Shown piece after piece: positions 47,101-58,599 of a DNA stretch of 64,000 bases (positions are counted from its first letter, which is position 1; the number at the start of each line of letters is the position of its first letter). The notes beneath the pieces are model-generated. The model did not search any database and was not told the origin of the DNA. It saw only the letters and a program-made list of their open reading frames with translations. This DNA comes from Helicoverpa zea (lineage: Eukaryota > Arthropoda > Insecta > Lepidoptera > Noctuidae), in NCBI RefSeq assembly GCF_022581195.2, contig NC_061456.1:10356501-10420500 (forward strand). The letters are read 5' to 3'. The position numbers and the translations under genes are program-made.

Positions 47101-48590
47101 TGAAGCCTTCACTTGTGTCACAGGCTTCATATGTTATAAAAACAACAAAAGAGTGATTTGCAAATAGTTTCTAACCTCTTTCTCGTTATTGATCGGCATC
47201 AATTCTTTTTTTAACGACTGTATTTTTTTTTTTTTTCATTCTGTGTGGTCAACCAATATATCCGCGGTTTTCACATACAAACCGAAATTTGTTACTGACC
47301 AGTCAGTTGCCAGATTAATCGAGTGAGGTTTGGTTCAGCTTCGTTTTGCTAGAGATAAACTATCATCTTTTTAAAAAGCACAAGTGAGTTTTTTGTCGCA
47401 TTTAAATATCATGAAAACATTAAACATCTTCAATAATTTCAAAGCGTTAATCTTCAAATTGAACAAATTCACAAATATTACTTCTAATACAATTTTAGCA
47501 TTATAACTTAAACCCTAATATACATAATAACGATTTAGGTGAGATCCCAACTAAATATCAGAGTTTGATCAATGCAAATCTAACAAGTATTCTAGGCTTA
47601 GAATCAGAAGCAATAATTGAATCCGTCGTTACCCCTATCGTGTTTCATTGAATTTACGTTCCAACTTGGGAAACTGTACGCATAATCTTATAACATTTGA
47701 AACGATTGGGAGCCGTCTGAATTGATTTGCGTTACGTCTTCTTGTAATTCGATTAAGGACTGTGAAAATGTACGTGTGTATAGGTATGTACAGTCACGAA
47801 CGACCAAATAATAATGTCACACGCCAAATATGTTCAATTATTGGGCTTAGTTGTAACTCATGCTTATCATTAACTTGCTAACTTTTTTATGTGCTTATTA
47901 ACAGCAAGGGCGTAATCATTGAATATAGGCCATACACTCCTAAGAACTTATAAATATTTTTGTAAAAATTCTATGACAAGCATTTCCTTTTAAATATTTT
48001 TTAATGCTGGATGTTAGATATTTCAGTTAGATAAAATAATGTAACAATTCATCCTTTTACTCATGATTGTACGCGTACTTGGTACTGTCGTAGATGAAAT
48101 TGTCTTATCTTCTTACACAAATTGAAAGTATTATCTTTATTGAATTTAATAAGCTCCTTTTCATAGTCATTGCTGTTCTTTATCAAGTCTCGCCGCATTC
48201 AAGCATCTTTTAACGAGTAACATGGTTATGCCCGCTCTTGTATAAATGGGTTAGTAACTACCTACCTAAAATAGCCTGACATCAATGATACGTCACACTC
48301 ACTGGTTACACAAAACATAAGCCTAACATTAAACTCTAATCTATCAAAAGGAACTATTTGTCACCTATTTTTAGTTCATTTTATTTATAAAACTGACAGT
48401 TGAAATGAAGACCCAAAATTCCGATTCCAAATTCGATTGTTTAAAAATAAATCATTCGACATTACTCACACCACCTACGCCACACGTGTCAGCGAGTCAT
48501 TCATAATATTCGTTTAACAGAGTCATCAATAATACAGCAAGCAATTATTATTAATCATGTTACAATGTTACGCACGCAGCAGAGGGTATG
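44140..48590. other. Mostly unassigned, no gene seen
   Basis: AT-rich DNA with a T run at 47220-47238. A minus-strand 'ACTAGC' fragment lies at 45363-45457. Frames at 45622-45876 and 46699-46920 have no recognisable motif. Confidence 0.45.
45363..45457 (-). repeat. Dispersed 'ACTAGC' repeat, 5' fragment
   Basis: The reverse complement begins ACTAGCTCTTTCCCGTGGTT and continues with CTACCTGCTTCCCGTGGGAA, CTACTTCCCGCATC and AAAAAGTAACCTATGCC, matching the first half of 61484-61675. Confidence 0.75.
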
Positions 48591-48629
48591 GACAAATTTC
48601 CACAGTTTAGGGGAGGCCTTTGCCCACAC

Positions 48630-48647
48630 AAAGAAAGAAAGAAAGAA
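48630..48647 (+). repeat. (AAAG)n microsatellite
   Basis: AAAGAAAGAAAGAAAGAA. It follows AGGGGAGGCCTTTGCCCACA at 48609-48628, which is the 3' end of an RTE-type LINE, so the run may be the tail of that relic. Confidence 0.6.
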
Positions 48648-48892
48648 AAATTATTTATTGACACAAGCCATACACATAGCAACAAAAGGTTGCGCCAAAT
48701 AGGTCCAGTTCAGCATTATGCCAGACAGCTAGTGTCTGACGCTGGTTTTCAACTGGTCATATGAGGAGTTGCGGGTTTCAATCGGTATGAAACGGACGGA
48801 ATTTACGTTTTTTGGCTGTGGTTACGACGACAATCTATACTCATATAAGGCTTCGAAAATATAAGTGTAATGAAATAAAAAAAAACACTGTT

Positions 48893-48988
48893 GGGAAGCT
48901 AAACTATTCCGGAGTAAGATAGGCTATACTTTTCTGGGTACGGGGAAAAGTTCTCCGGAACACGGGTGAATCCGCGGGAGTCAGTCAA
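48893..48988 (-). repeat. Dispersed 'ACTAGC' repeat, 5' fragment
   Basis: The reverse complement reads GACTCCCGCGGATTCACCCG, then GTTCCGGAGAACTTTTCCCC, AGAAAAGTATAGCCTATC and TTAGCTTCCC, diverged from the full copies. Confidence 0.65.
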
Positions 48989-48989
48989 T

Positions 48990-51077
48990 TTATTTTTGGT
49001 CCTTGTGAAACACCTACATGACCTTTTCACACTTTCCACTGGTCATTTTAATTGGGAACGTCGATATAATTAACACATTTTTGTATCCTTTCAAATTATT
49101 CGAAACTCTTTTGTGAAAGATTTTCATTCATTCCAATTAAAGCGTAATTAGTGAGTGAAACCGTGAATGAAATGGAGATTTCAGCTGAAAAAAGCCTCGC
49201 TTGGAAATGTTTATTGTATTCAGAATTTTGTAAGTAGCGATCACTTTCAGAAGCTGTTACGGAAATAACGGGAAGTGTTGAAAAGTAATTGTTTTTATTA
49301 TTCAGTTGTTGAATTGGGTCCCGACTGTCATTTGTTTCAATTTTTAGTAGCTCTATGTGAAACACTGGTGCTCAGCTGTATGCAAATAGACTTCAGCCCC
49401 GTCATAGTAAAAAGCTAGGAAGATGATATTATAGGTACAGCTTAGATTTGCGGTGACAGTGTAAAAGTCGAGTAAAAATACAAAAAAAAAATGTAGTTCG
49501 GTTTCAAGAGTTCCAGTTAAGAGCCGTTGAGGACAACTTAAACTGGAATGAATCTAGCTTATCTGGTCTCGGAGACGAATCTAACTATCCAGTTATGTAT
49601 TGTGGACTGTGGTTCAGGGCTCTATAAATATATTTTCCTGTTACAGAACGCGACATCTTGATTTTCAGCGAGTCGCGAACAAAAAACTGTCACAAAGCAT
49701 TACGGCATCATTCCGGTTAATCTTAGTTACTAAAAATAAAAAATCTCTTTCACATTACTAAACCGTGTATTTTTAGTGAAATGTCTTTAACCCCACTATA
49801 TCGTGTCTCGAAACACTTGTATTTACATTTTTATGTTGTCAAACCGTCTGCATTCTTAGAATGGTATACGTATTTGTTGGTGTCCCTATGCTGCTGAAAT
49901 CTACACGAGGAAAACATTCTGTTGAGACTGTCGTTATCATTTGCAATGTTCTTAATGTTGGATATTAAGCGTTGCATTCTCTTGCTGTTGAATTATTGTA
50001 ATGTGAAGGAAGGACTATTGCAAATGTTCTGGAAGAATTTTGTCTGGGATAGTTATGCTACTACATATAATTATTGTCTCTTCCTTGTAATGTGACTTAG
50101 GTGCTGTGTAAATATTTTATGTGTTTCCCTGGTGGAATTGTATCTGTAGGAGGTACTTATTTTGTAAGATATACATAGTATTAGGTACCAGGTGGTGTTA
50201 TATCTGTCCTCCGTATCTGTATCCGAATTTCAGATATTACTTATGCTACAAATAAATTATTCAAAGACCAGCTAACGTGCAGGTACGTGGTATTCGTGGA
50301 GTGATATTCAACAAATGTCATTAAGCATTTTCATTAGTTTTGGGTTGACAAAATATTTGGAGCATTTTACAATACAACAAAATGCTTTAACTGAAATAAT
50401 AGTAGTAAAGTTATTTGCAAAAACAGGTTACCAGTTATCATCTTTTACAATCGTTCTCACGTCAGCGTCAAAAGAAATATAACAAAACTTTCAAACACGG
50501 AGTAGATTGTGATACGAAAATTATCTTCAGAGTTCTAATACCGACAACTTTCTGGCGCCCTTTAGATAACTTGTAAACAAACTTGTTTAAATAAATATGT
50601 ACAATAAACTTCGAGTTGTATGACAATTACAAACAAGAATAAATAAATAAGGATTATACTGCGCTAAGTTTTCATCGAAATTAATTTAGCAAATTGCGCC
50701 AAAGTTTTCTTTAGATTATATTGTTAGTGAGATTCTTGTACTAAAATTGAGCAAAGGCAGGTATTAAATATCCACCATATTTTTTTACTAGTAAGTGGTA
50801 TTTTTTCATTTTTAATAGACTCCAAAGGAGGAGTTTTCAGTTGAAAAGTCTTGATGCAAATAAACTTTCCTTACCTATATAGTTTTGCGCTCTTATTTAT
50901 AAGAAAGGTGTAATATTTTATTTGCTAACTTTCATTAATATGATTTAAAAATTGTCTGTTTGTCAAATTCCTAATTATATCGCAGTACATTCACTTTCGA
51001 ACTCATAATTACATGTTGTTTACAACTTGGCAAAGGGTTATTAGTCTCTCTAAGTTGACTGCCTTACTGTTTATCGA
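48990..51077. other. No gene seen
   Basis: AT-rich DNA. The 89-codon minus frame at 49096-49365 has no motif. Around 49360-49435 there is a faint, decayed SINE-B-like trace (GTGAAACACTGGTGCTCAGC then TGTATGCAAATAGACT). Confidence 0.45.
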
Positions 51078-51092
51078 CACCAAAATATAATT

Positions 51093-51490
51093 CATCATCA
51101 TCATCCTCCGAGCCTTTTTCCCAATCATGTTGGGGTCGGCTTCCAGTCTAACCGGATTCAGCTGAGTACCAGTGCTTTACAAGAAGCGACTGCCTATCTG
51201 ACCTCCTCAACCCAGTTACCCGGGCAACCCGATACCCCTTGGTTAGACTGGTGTCAGACTTACTGGCTTCTGACTACCCGTAACGACTGCCAAGGATGTT
51301 CAATGACAGCCGGGACCTACAGTTTAACGTGCCATCCGAAACACAGCCAATGGTGTCTAAGATATACTTAGAAAGTACCTACATACAGACTTAGAAAAGT
51401 TGCATTGGTACTTGCCTGACCTGGGATCGAACCCGCGCCCTCATACTTGAGAGATTGGTCCTTTACCCACTAGGCCACCACGACTTTTAC
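51093..51490 (-). mobile_element. Full-length tRNA-derived SINE (SINE-B)
   Basis: 398 bp flanked by the perfect 15-bp duplication CACCAAAATATAATT (51078-51092 and 51491-51505). Read on the minus strand: a tRNA-like head with A-box region GTGGCCTAGTGGGTAAAGGA and B-box GGGTTCGATCCC; an AAGTACCAATGCAACTTTTC box; GACACCAGTCTAACC; CTGGGTTGAGGAGGTCAGAT; AGACTGGAAGCCGACCCC; then a (GAT)n tail at the low-coordinate end. It is the reference copy for at least six fragments in this window. Confidence 0.9.
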
Positions 51491-51757
51491 CACCAAAATA
51501 TAATTATTTGATAATAAAATCTCTAGAAGCTTTTCCCTCCAATTTCCCACACGCTTCGATAATATCGTTAACCCGCTTATCAGAAGGGTAACAACCTTTT
51601 TCGAGTACTTTGTTTTCTCACTTCAGTCATTGAGACTTACTAAGTGGTTATTAACCCTGATTTTCTAAATTGAGTACTACAGAACACTTTTATATTACAT
51701 TACATAGCTGAACGATTAACGGCACTCATTTTTATGACTTAGGAATTAGGACTTAGT

Positions 51758-51902
51758 CCTTGTATTGTGTTGCCCGGGTAACTGGGTTGAGGAGGTCAGA
51801 GAGGCAGTGGCTCCTTGAAAAATATCTACAACTGGTACTCAGCTGCATCAGGTTAGACTGGAAGCTGGCCCCAACATAGTTGGGAAAAGGCTAGGCTAAT
51901 GG
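51758..51902 (+). mobile_element. SINE-B 3' fragment
   Basis: TTGCCCGGGTAACTGGGTTG, AGGAGGTCAGAGAGGCAGTG, GGTTAGACTGGAAGCTGGCC and CCAACATAGTTGGGAAAAGG match the 3' third of SINE-B. It lies less than 300 bp from the full copy in opposite orientation. Confidence 0.8.
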
Positions 51903-51909
51903 TGAGTTT

Positions 51910-53040
51910 GGTCCTTGGAACCACTTTTGTTAAAGAACCTAGCTACTCAATATCTCGAACAATTGTGAGAAATGAAAGGAAAATTATATGATACTTTTCT
52001 TACAAAACTCCGTCCACACAATAGAATTTATCTTGTTTGTATTTACATGCTTACCGCAAGACGTTTTGGTGATCCATGAAGATTGCACCGTTTACCTACC
52101 TTAAGTAAGGTAGTACCGTAATGCCTCTTTTCAAAGGAAATTCAAGGTTATTTTCTTAGCTCGTATTTCACAAAAGACGCCGCAATATTTCATACAACGC
52201 CAGTATTTTAGTAGATGGGCGTGACGTCATGGTACGAGTGAATTTGGGACGTAGTTTATGAAGGTATGTCAAGTTAATTACTTGGAATGGCTTAGGACCT
52301 AAAGTTCTTTGGGAAAGGAAGGGGTTGGGAAACTAATCTCCGCTTTCTTTAGACACGTAATGCAATTTATGAAAAATGTGTCAAGAAGACGAGTGGGTAG
52401 TAAATATGGATACTTTATAATCGAAGTCGTTTCATAAGTTTTTTCAATATTCAAATTTTTTTAACAAGTTACTTTCATAATTTTGATTAAGTTTCAGGAT
52501 AAAGAAAATATCTTATAATATTGTTTTTTTTCAATTCTTATTATAAAACATAACAAAACATTTCTAAGTATTTTATAGGTCTTGATTAAGAATTCCAGTA
52601 ATAGGTCATAGGATAAAGTAAATACAGACTTTTGAAGTGGAGGCGAGATCGTTATGAAATCTTAAAATATTATTTTTACAAATTAATAATCCGTAAAGTT
52701 AATATTAACCGTTAATCTACAGCAATAAAATGATGGAACATCCTTATCACACCGAATAAAACTCGAAAAACAAGAATTCACAAATAAACCTCAGACGTTT
52801 TACTCACCGTTTAACATTTTATTATATCGTAAAATTATAAATACCTATTGAGATAAAGTCTCCCGTTTTCTCGAATTTCTTTGAGAATCCGCGGTTTTTT
52901 ATTGGACGATATATTTCCCTTGGCGACAAGTTGTCGCGTTTAACGTGTAACAGGAGAAAAGTAAAAGGGTGTTACCGTAATTGTTATACAAAGAAAATGT
53001 ATTTACATTTTGTAGGAATTTCTGAAGAGTTTTTTTGTTT
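51910..53040. other. No gene seen
   Basis: AT-rich DNA. TGACGTCA occurs at 52225-52232. No coding or repeat feature recognised. Confidence 0.5.
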
Positions 53041-53047
53041 AGGTACT

Positions 53048-53135
53048 AGCTATTCCCGCGGTTCTACCTGCGTCCCTGAGGAACTGCCTGGTGTACCAGG
53101 ATAAACAGTAGCTTATGTCCTTTCTTAGACTAGGT
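53048..53135 (+). repeat. Dispersed 'ACTAGC' repeat, 5' fragment
   Basis: TAGCTATTCCCGCGGTTCTA, CCTGCGTCCCTGAGGAACTG and GGATAAACAGTAGCTTATGT match the first half of the repeat. Confidence 0.7.
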
Positions 53136-53142
53136 GTGAAAG

Positions 53143-53262
53143 TAGATATGGCTAGATAGAATGTTACTCGTGAGATGACAGCAGATAGAAAAGTATGGAA
53201 GGAGAAAACATGCTGCGCCGACCCCAAATAAAATTGGGATAAGGGCAGGAGGATGATGGATG
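53143..53262 (+). pseudogene. RTE-like LINE C-terminus relic
   Basis: The frame reads EMTADRKVWKEKTCCADPK then stop, in the sequence GCGCCGACCCCAAATAAAAT. The 3' end GGGATAAGGGCAGGAGGATG ends in an ATGATGG tail. D-R-x-x-W and C-C-A-D-P mark a LINE lineage also seen at 29530 (minus) and as a bare tail at 27171. Confidence 0.75.
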
Positions 53263-53559
53263 TCCTTTCTTAGGCTCTATGTTAGCTATAATACACAAGA
53301 AAGGCATTATACCTATGTCTACTTCAAACTCAATAGAAATATTGATAGCTAAATTGTAATCAGTGCTTCATAAGATTTGAAAGGCGCAATCACATTAACA
53401 GACATGCAAATCATAACAGTCTTTTGTCTTTCACAAAGAACAGAAGTACAGTCACCAATAGCTATTTCACTTGATTAATGAGTGATTGAAAGCTTTGAGA
53501 AGCAAACAATTGACAGTCAAACATTTCATCTTTACTGTACCAAACCGTTGTATTACAAA

Positions 53560-53793
53560 ATGGCGACCGTTTCACAAACTGACATAATTTATGATGACAA
53601 TTTGTTAATAATAATGAGCGCAGTTCAATGGTACATGACTAACGAACAAATTATTTCCTTTCTAAATAAACTTAAATTAGTACCGAATGTGCAAGTACTT
53701 TGTTATTTGGACAAGCAATTTAATTTCTTTGAAGGCATTGTTAATGAAATTCTTTCACTTGATTTATACGCTCCATTATTAATTTTGACTTGA
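53560..53793 (+). CDS. Hypothetical 77-residue frame, weak
   Basis: ATG at 53560 in the context CAAAATGG, ending TGA at 53793. The frame is open upstream to 53482 without another ATG. The product would be acidic to neutral, rich in Leu, Ile, Asn and Asp, with little Ser or Arg, and looks more protein-like than the other frames of this region. It has no signal peptide, no repeat and no motif I recognise. There is no clear splice site, TATA box or AATAAA close by. It could be a chance frame, an exon or a remnant of an unknown element. Confidence 0.2.
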   Translation: MATVSQTDIIYDDNLLIIMSAVQWYMTNEQIISFLNKLKLVPNVQVLCYLDKQFNFFEGIVNEILSLDLYAPLLILT

Positions 53794-54175
53794 CACATAA
53801 GCTAACCTTAAACATTATGTGAATCGAATTTGACTGGTCTGTCTCGAGTTTTTCCTTCTTACATCCTGTTCCCTATCCTAAAATAACTCCTGAAAGTCAA
53901 CAAGTCTGTCTGTCTGTCTTTGTTCGAAGATTAAAATTCCAATGTAAGATCCTATTTATCCGTATTATTGTATGAAACTATGTGACAAAGTAAAGGAGGT
54001 CATAACAAACCGAGAACCACTTCTTAATTAATTTGTAAACTGCATTGGAACTATAAATATCTTACGTCGTAAATTACGCTTAGGACTAAGAAGCGGTAAC
54101 GAAGTCCCGAGGGTGCAACAAATAGCAAGATTATTCCAAGGAACGGAAATTTCTGAAGGTTGCATACCCTTAGAG
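53794..54175. other. No gene seen
   Basis: AT-rich DNA with a short CTGT run (GTCTGTCTGTCTGTC at about 53905). Nothing else recognised. Confidence 0.5.
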
Positions 54176-54391
54176 CACACTACAGACGAGAGAGAGAGAG
54201 AGAGACACTAGAGAGTCGGCCGAGTGTTGACCCGATGTTTTTTTTTAAGAAAATCCTGTTTCGCAGCTATGTAAGTTTTTACCGACTACATACCTGATCT
54301 TAGTGATGTGCATATTTACGGTCATCTTCATACTGATTTATGAGCCCAAATAAAGTATGGGCCGATTAAAAGTTTGCATTATGTTTACACT
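54176..54391 (-). mobile_element. MITE-D copy 4
   Basis: The reverse complement shows the MITE-D left region (GCAAACTTTTAATCGGCCC), the TCATAAATCAGTATGAAGATG box and the right-end box CATCGGGTCAACACTCGGCC. The right terminal repeat contains an expanded (AG)n run, 54188-54206, between ACACTACAGACG and ACACTAGAGAGTCGG. Confidence 0.75.
54188..54206 (+). repeat. (GA)n microsatellite inside MITE-D end
   Basis: A run of about nine GA units, within the terminal repeat of MITE-D copy 4. Confidence 0.8.
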
Positions 54392-55199
54392 CTTAATGGT
54401 CTGTAACCCTTTACGTTGTAAGACTATGTTTTAGTCTGAAGATAATTCTATCTTTAGAAACCAGCATGATCAGAGAAATGGGCTATTAGGCATTCCTTGT
54501 GTATTCCAATAAAACCCTAATATCAAGTACTATAGGTAAACTATAACTTGTCTGCTGTGCGATCAAGCTCAACGCACATACACCATAGCTCATGAGGTTT
54601 TTGAATCCGCATGCTTGTTAGAAAACACACAGTGCTCGTCTAGCTTTTAGCGAATTAACAGCAAATAATTCCGCACTGAGTGCCAGTGCGAGTTTTGCAA
54701 GTTAATTTTTTCGATGCGAAGATTTCCATACCATTGAATCACGTAGCACTTATCATAGAATTGTTTATATAATAAAGACTGTCATCAGTACTTGGTCGTA
54801 TTACACTTGAGCTCACTTTTGCGAGTGTAATCATTATTAACCGGCAAAATGAAAGAAGAAGTAATACCTAACTCATGTGACGTAGCATTCGACTCTTTAT
54901 TTCAATAGACTTATAATTACGTATCGAGTTGCGAATGCTGTCAAAACTCGGAATCAGCACTCTGATCACAAACACGTGTTGCCAACATAACGGCTCATGG
55001 CTCCTACGTACGATTGTCACTTAGGGAAATTAAGTCCGTATGTAATTCTGGATAATGAAGTGGCGTAGGTATCTTCCTCGTGTACCTGATTTTAGATATT
55101 TTTCTTTACCTATACAATATATAGCCCGAGAAATAAATGTTTTAAAAGTCTTATTTAAAATTAGTCCCTTTTAAAAATAGTGTTACCTTCATTGCCTAC
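54392..55199. other. No gene seen
   Basis: AT-rich DNA without recognisable features. Confidence 0.5.
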
Positions 55200-55362
55200 T
55201 CACCGTTTTCCCGTGCCGCCAATCTGTGGGAACTACTACCCATACCGGGATAAAATATAGCCTATGTTTCTCGGCAAGAGTGAAGCTTTCCAAATGTTAA
55301 AAAATTTCAAGTAGGTTCAGAACTTTCGGAGCCTTAAGGTTACTAACAAACAAACATACAAA
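55200..55362 (+). repeat. Dispersed 'ACTAGC' repeat, diverged copy
   Basis: CACCGTTTTCCCGTGCCGCC, TGTGGGAACTACTACCCATA, CCGGGATAAAATATAGCCTA and AACAAACAAACATACAAAAT are in the order of the copy at 2039. The last AATATTAGTATAGAT box is lost. Confidence 0.75.
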
Positions 55363-57690
55363 ATCCAAGTGCTTGAAATAGGTCCTATACAAAAATATCT
55401 CTTGGAGCTACTTGATGGACATTATTATACATTTTTTTTTATTGTGACAAAATCTTCGAGACATACATTCTTTTTAGACATAAACGTATCATTGTATTAG
55501 TCAGTGTTACAATTATTTATTGCTTGTCAGTTATAAAAAATAAATATTGCATGCCTAGACTGGAATCTAGATCAAAAGGTGAATTAAAATAGTTGAGTAT
55601 TAATTTATGGGTATTTTTATGTACCAATAACATACCTATATAAATGTTTGATGGAATTTAAAATTTTCTTGTTAAGGCGTAGATTATTTAGATATAAAAG
55701 CTGCAAAATTAATTCGATACTTAATAGTTTCCCTACCACAGGACTTTTCTAAACGAGATAAAATTGCTCCAAGTCCTTATGTTGCTAAGCGATAGGTATG
55801 CCATGCGTTAGCCCTTATGTAAAATAGCAGTTTCTATTTTTAAAGTTACTGTATTTTTATTTATCACAACAAGAGGTGATGCAATCATCATTAAATCAGC
55901 GGGCAAAATAATAAATTATTTTATTTCTAAGACTAAAAGATATTTCCCCCACTTAATGAAAAAAATGAAAATCTTTCATAGGCCGGTCAGTCAAGCTGTT
56001 AACCTTGGCAATGAGACAGACAAACCCACATTCAGATATATAAATAATACCACTTCCCGCAGGAAGATATCAATCACATAAAAAAAATATTCTAACGCGA
56101 CAGAAAAAAAGTAAAAGATTGTAAACGAAGCATTAATAACTTTACGAGCGGTCGTAGAATATAAATATTAAAAATGGCGACTGGAATAATGTTCGTTCTA
56201 ATTTCAAATCCCGGTTAGCGCGAACTGAATTATTGATATCGATCCATGAGAATGATCAACGGGGTTTTTATGAATTTATGAGTCATTTTCATGATTATTA
56301 TTAGATACCTATGAGAATATTTTATTTGTTTGTTTTTTATTCGCTGATCAATACTAGCATGCTTTGGATAATAAAAGCCGGAAGTCTTTGGGGGGAATGC
56401 CTTTGCCCAGGAGTGAACAATATAAGCTAATAATAGATATATGAGGTGAATTATCATGACAGTTTATTCAAAATTATTTGTTATCTAATGTTTTTCATTA
56501 CTATGTTTTTCCACAAGACTTGTTAATACATCACAATCATTTTCATTCGTAATACATAAAATTCAATTTTGATATGAAATCTAATGGTTTGATTCTAATA
56601 AGAGGCTTTTGCGGTCCTTTAAAAACCTTCATCAATGTAAAAAAATCTTGAATAAACAATATTATTTTAAATGAACTATAAAGTTCAAAAGAAAGGTTAA
56701 ATTAATAATAGAGATGTGCTTAGTAATATCGATAGGTATAGATTATAAAAATATTTTTCTTTATAATAACCTATTCATTCAGTATCAAAGGGCGAACTAA
56801 TAATATCTTGGATATAAAAGGGCCAAGTTCATTCGGCCACGATATAATTAGGAACAGTATTGCCAAGTTCAATGACATAGTATATTTAGAAGTTGGTCTC
56901 GACAAATTTGAACATTTATTTTTGTAATCCATGGGAAAATTGGTTACTAAGACATATTGGTAGAAAATGAAATGGCGGTATTAAAGAGTGTTTTCAAGCT
57001 GGCGAAAAACTTGCTCAGTTTTCATCGCGGCAACTCTTAGTTCAAGGTAAGCCGTACACAAAACATATAGACTGTGGTATATTTTCCAACTATAATTAGT
57101 TAACTAGCTGTCATATGATTGAAGAAATGTAATAACTTTGCATTTCTGAAATCTAGCAATTGATTCATAAGGATTCCTAGAACCTTTGGCGCGCGAATTG
57201 TAAAAAAAAACATTACTCATAATAATTTGGTCTCAACTTGATACTGACCCATTTCGAAAACTCTAATCATGTCTTTTGTGATAGACATTCAATGTCATTT
57301 TGACAACCTTCATCAAGAAACCCAAATAAAATAAAAAAATATTCATATTCCAAACAATAAACCCTAGTTTATAGCGTGAAAAAGAAATAGTAAACTTTTG
57401 TTGACAGATTATTATAAAAGAAATACATTTATCAATCAACAATGGTCTTTACTTCTATTAGGCTACAGAAAAATAATCTTATAATAATAATTTATTCCAA
57501 GAAAATAGTGTCAACATGTAAAAAGGTCGTTCAATATGAAACATGGCCGAAATAATGTTGACATTCAGCCAGACTTGTGTACTATGGCGCCATAACAAAT
57601 AAAAATTTGATTTTGAATTACGAACGAATTTGAATTTGAAATTAGAATAGGCCGATTTAAAAAGTCGTGCCATATTTTGTAGAAATGATT
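55363..57690. other. Mostly unassigned, no gene seen
   Basis: AT-rich DNA. GGGGGAATGCCTTTGCCCAG at 56391-56410, followed by GAGTGAAC, is a last trace of an RTE-type LINE 3' end (compare 31031-31052). No coding feature. Confidence 0.5.
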
Positions 57691-57696
57691 GTGAAT

Positions 57697-57812
57697 ATTG
57701 CCATCTGCCTAGCCTTTCTGTGGCTTCCAGCCGGACCAAATGAAGTTGAGTACCAGTGTTTTACATGGAGCGACTGCCTATCTGACCTCCTCAATCCAGT
57801 TAACCGGGTAAT
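57697..57812 (-). mobile_element. SINE-B 3' fragment
   Basis: GCCATCTGCCTAGCCTTTCT, GTGGCTTCCAGCCGGACCAA, GTACCAGTGTTTTACATGGA, then GCGACTGCCTATCTGACCTC and CTCAATCCAGTTAACCGGG match 51100-51230, with a small deletion before GTGGCTTCC. Confidence 0.8.
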
Positions 57813-58530
57813 CCAATAGATAACACTGATTATTGTTCTTATTTTTGTGAATAGTGCAATGGAGAAATAAAAATGTATCCTTTTACTAATTCATGAACAA
57901 TATCTACAGAACTGGGATTCAAGACACGTGTCATATCGAAGAACAATGAAAAATTCATACAATCTCGCAAGATCTCTAGCGATTCCAATTTTCAATATAT
58001 GACGGTAATAATTTAAGGTACTCGTATCGAAATTGAGTATTTACGAGCGTTGACCTTTGCAAAGAAAAACCTAAAATAAATGTTGTAACATTAATATCTT
58101 ATCACGTGCCAGGATTTCATATTAGATACCTTTTGATGTTCTTATTTTCACTTCTTTTAAGTTATTTTACGCGTACAGGTAAATAGATCTAAAGGGATTC
58201 AAAATAATCAATCGTATCGATTTATATACTTATCATCCATATCGATTACTATTTGTTTTTTTTCCATACCAAATGGTTACTATTTTCCGATTTTTATCTA
58301 CGTTCATATACAAATCTTTGACTCTGTACGCAATAAACTAAAATATAGCGCATTGATATTATCTACCTACATATTATTTGTATGAATTTTGATTGATTAT
58401 ATATTTTTTCTTCTTTACAGGTTGATGCAACCCTGTTATGAAAAGGTATGTGTCAGTCAAATAAATCTCAAAAGTTACATTATAAGAGTAAAAAATTACT
58501 AGTAATAAATACCTAGACACATCTGGCATA
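57813..58530. other. No gene seen
   Basis: AT-rich DNA without recognisable features. Confidence 0.5.
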
Positions 58531-58534
58531 ACCA

Positions 58535-58589
58535 TAGGTTTTTGTCAAAACTTTTTATACGTTCTATAAAAAGTTTTGACAAAAACCTA
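58535..58589. repeat. Perfect 25-bp palindromic hairpin
   Basis: The arms are TAGGTTTTTGTCAAAACTTT plus TTATA (58535-58559) and the exact reverse complement (58565-58589), separated by the 5-base loop CGTTC. It begins TA and ends TA, so it could be a minimal Tc1/mariner-like MITE core or an RNA hairpin. It is shorter than a usual pre-miRNA. Confidence 0.85.
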
Positions 58590-58599
58590 GTAGTGTTAG

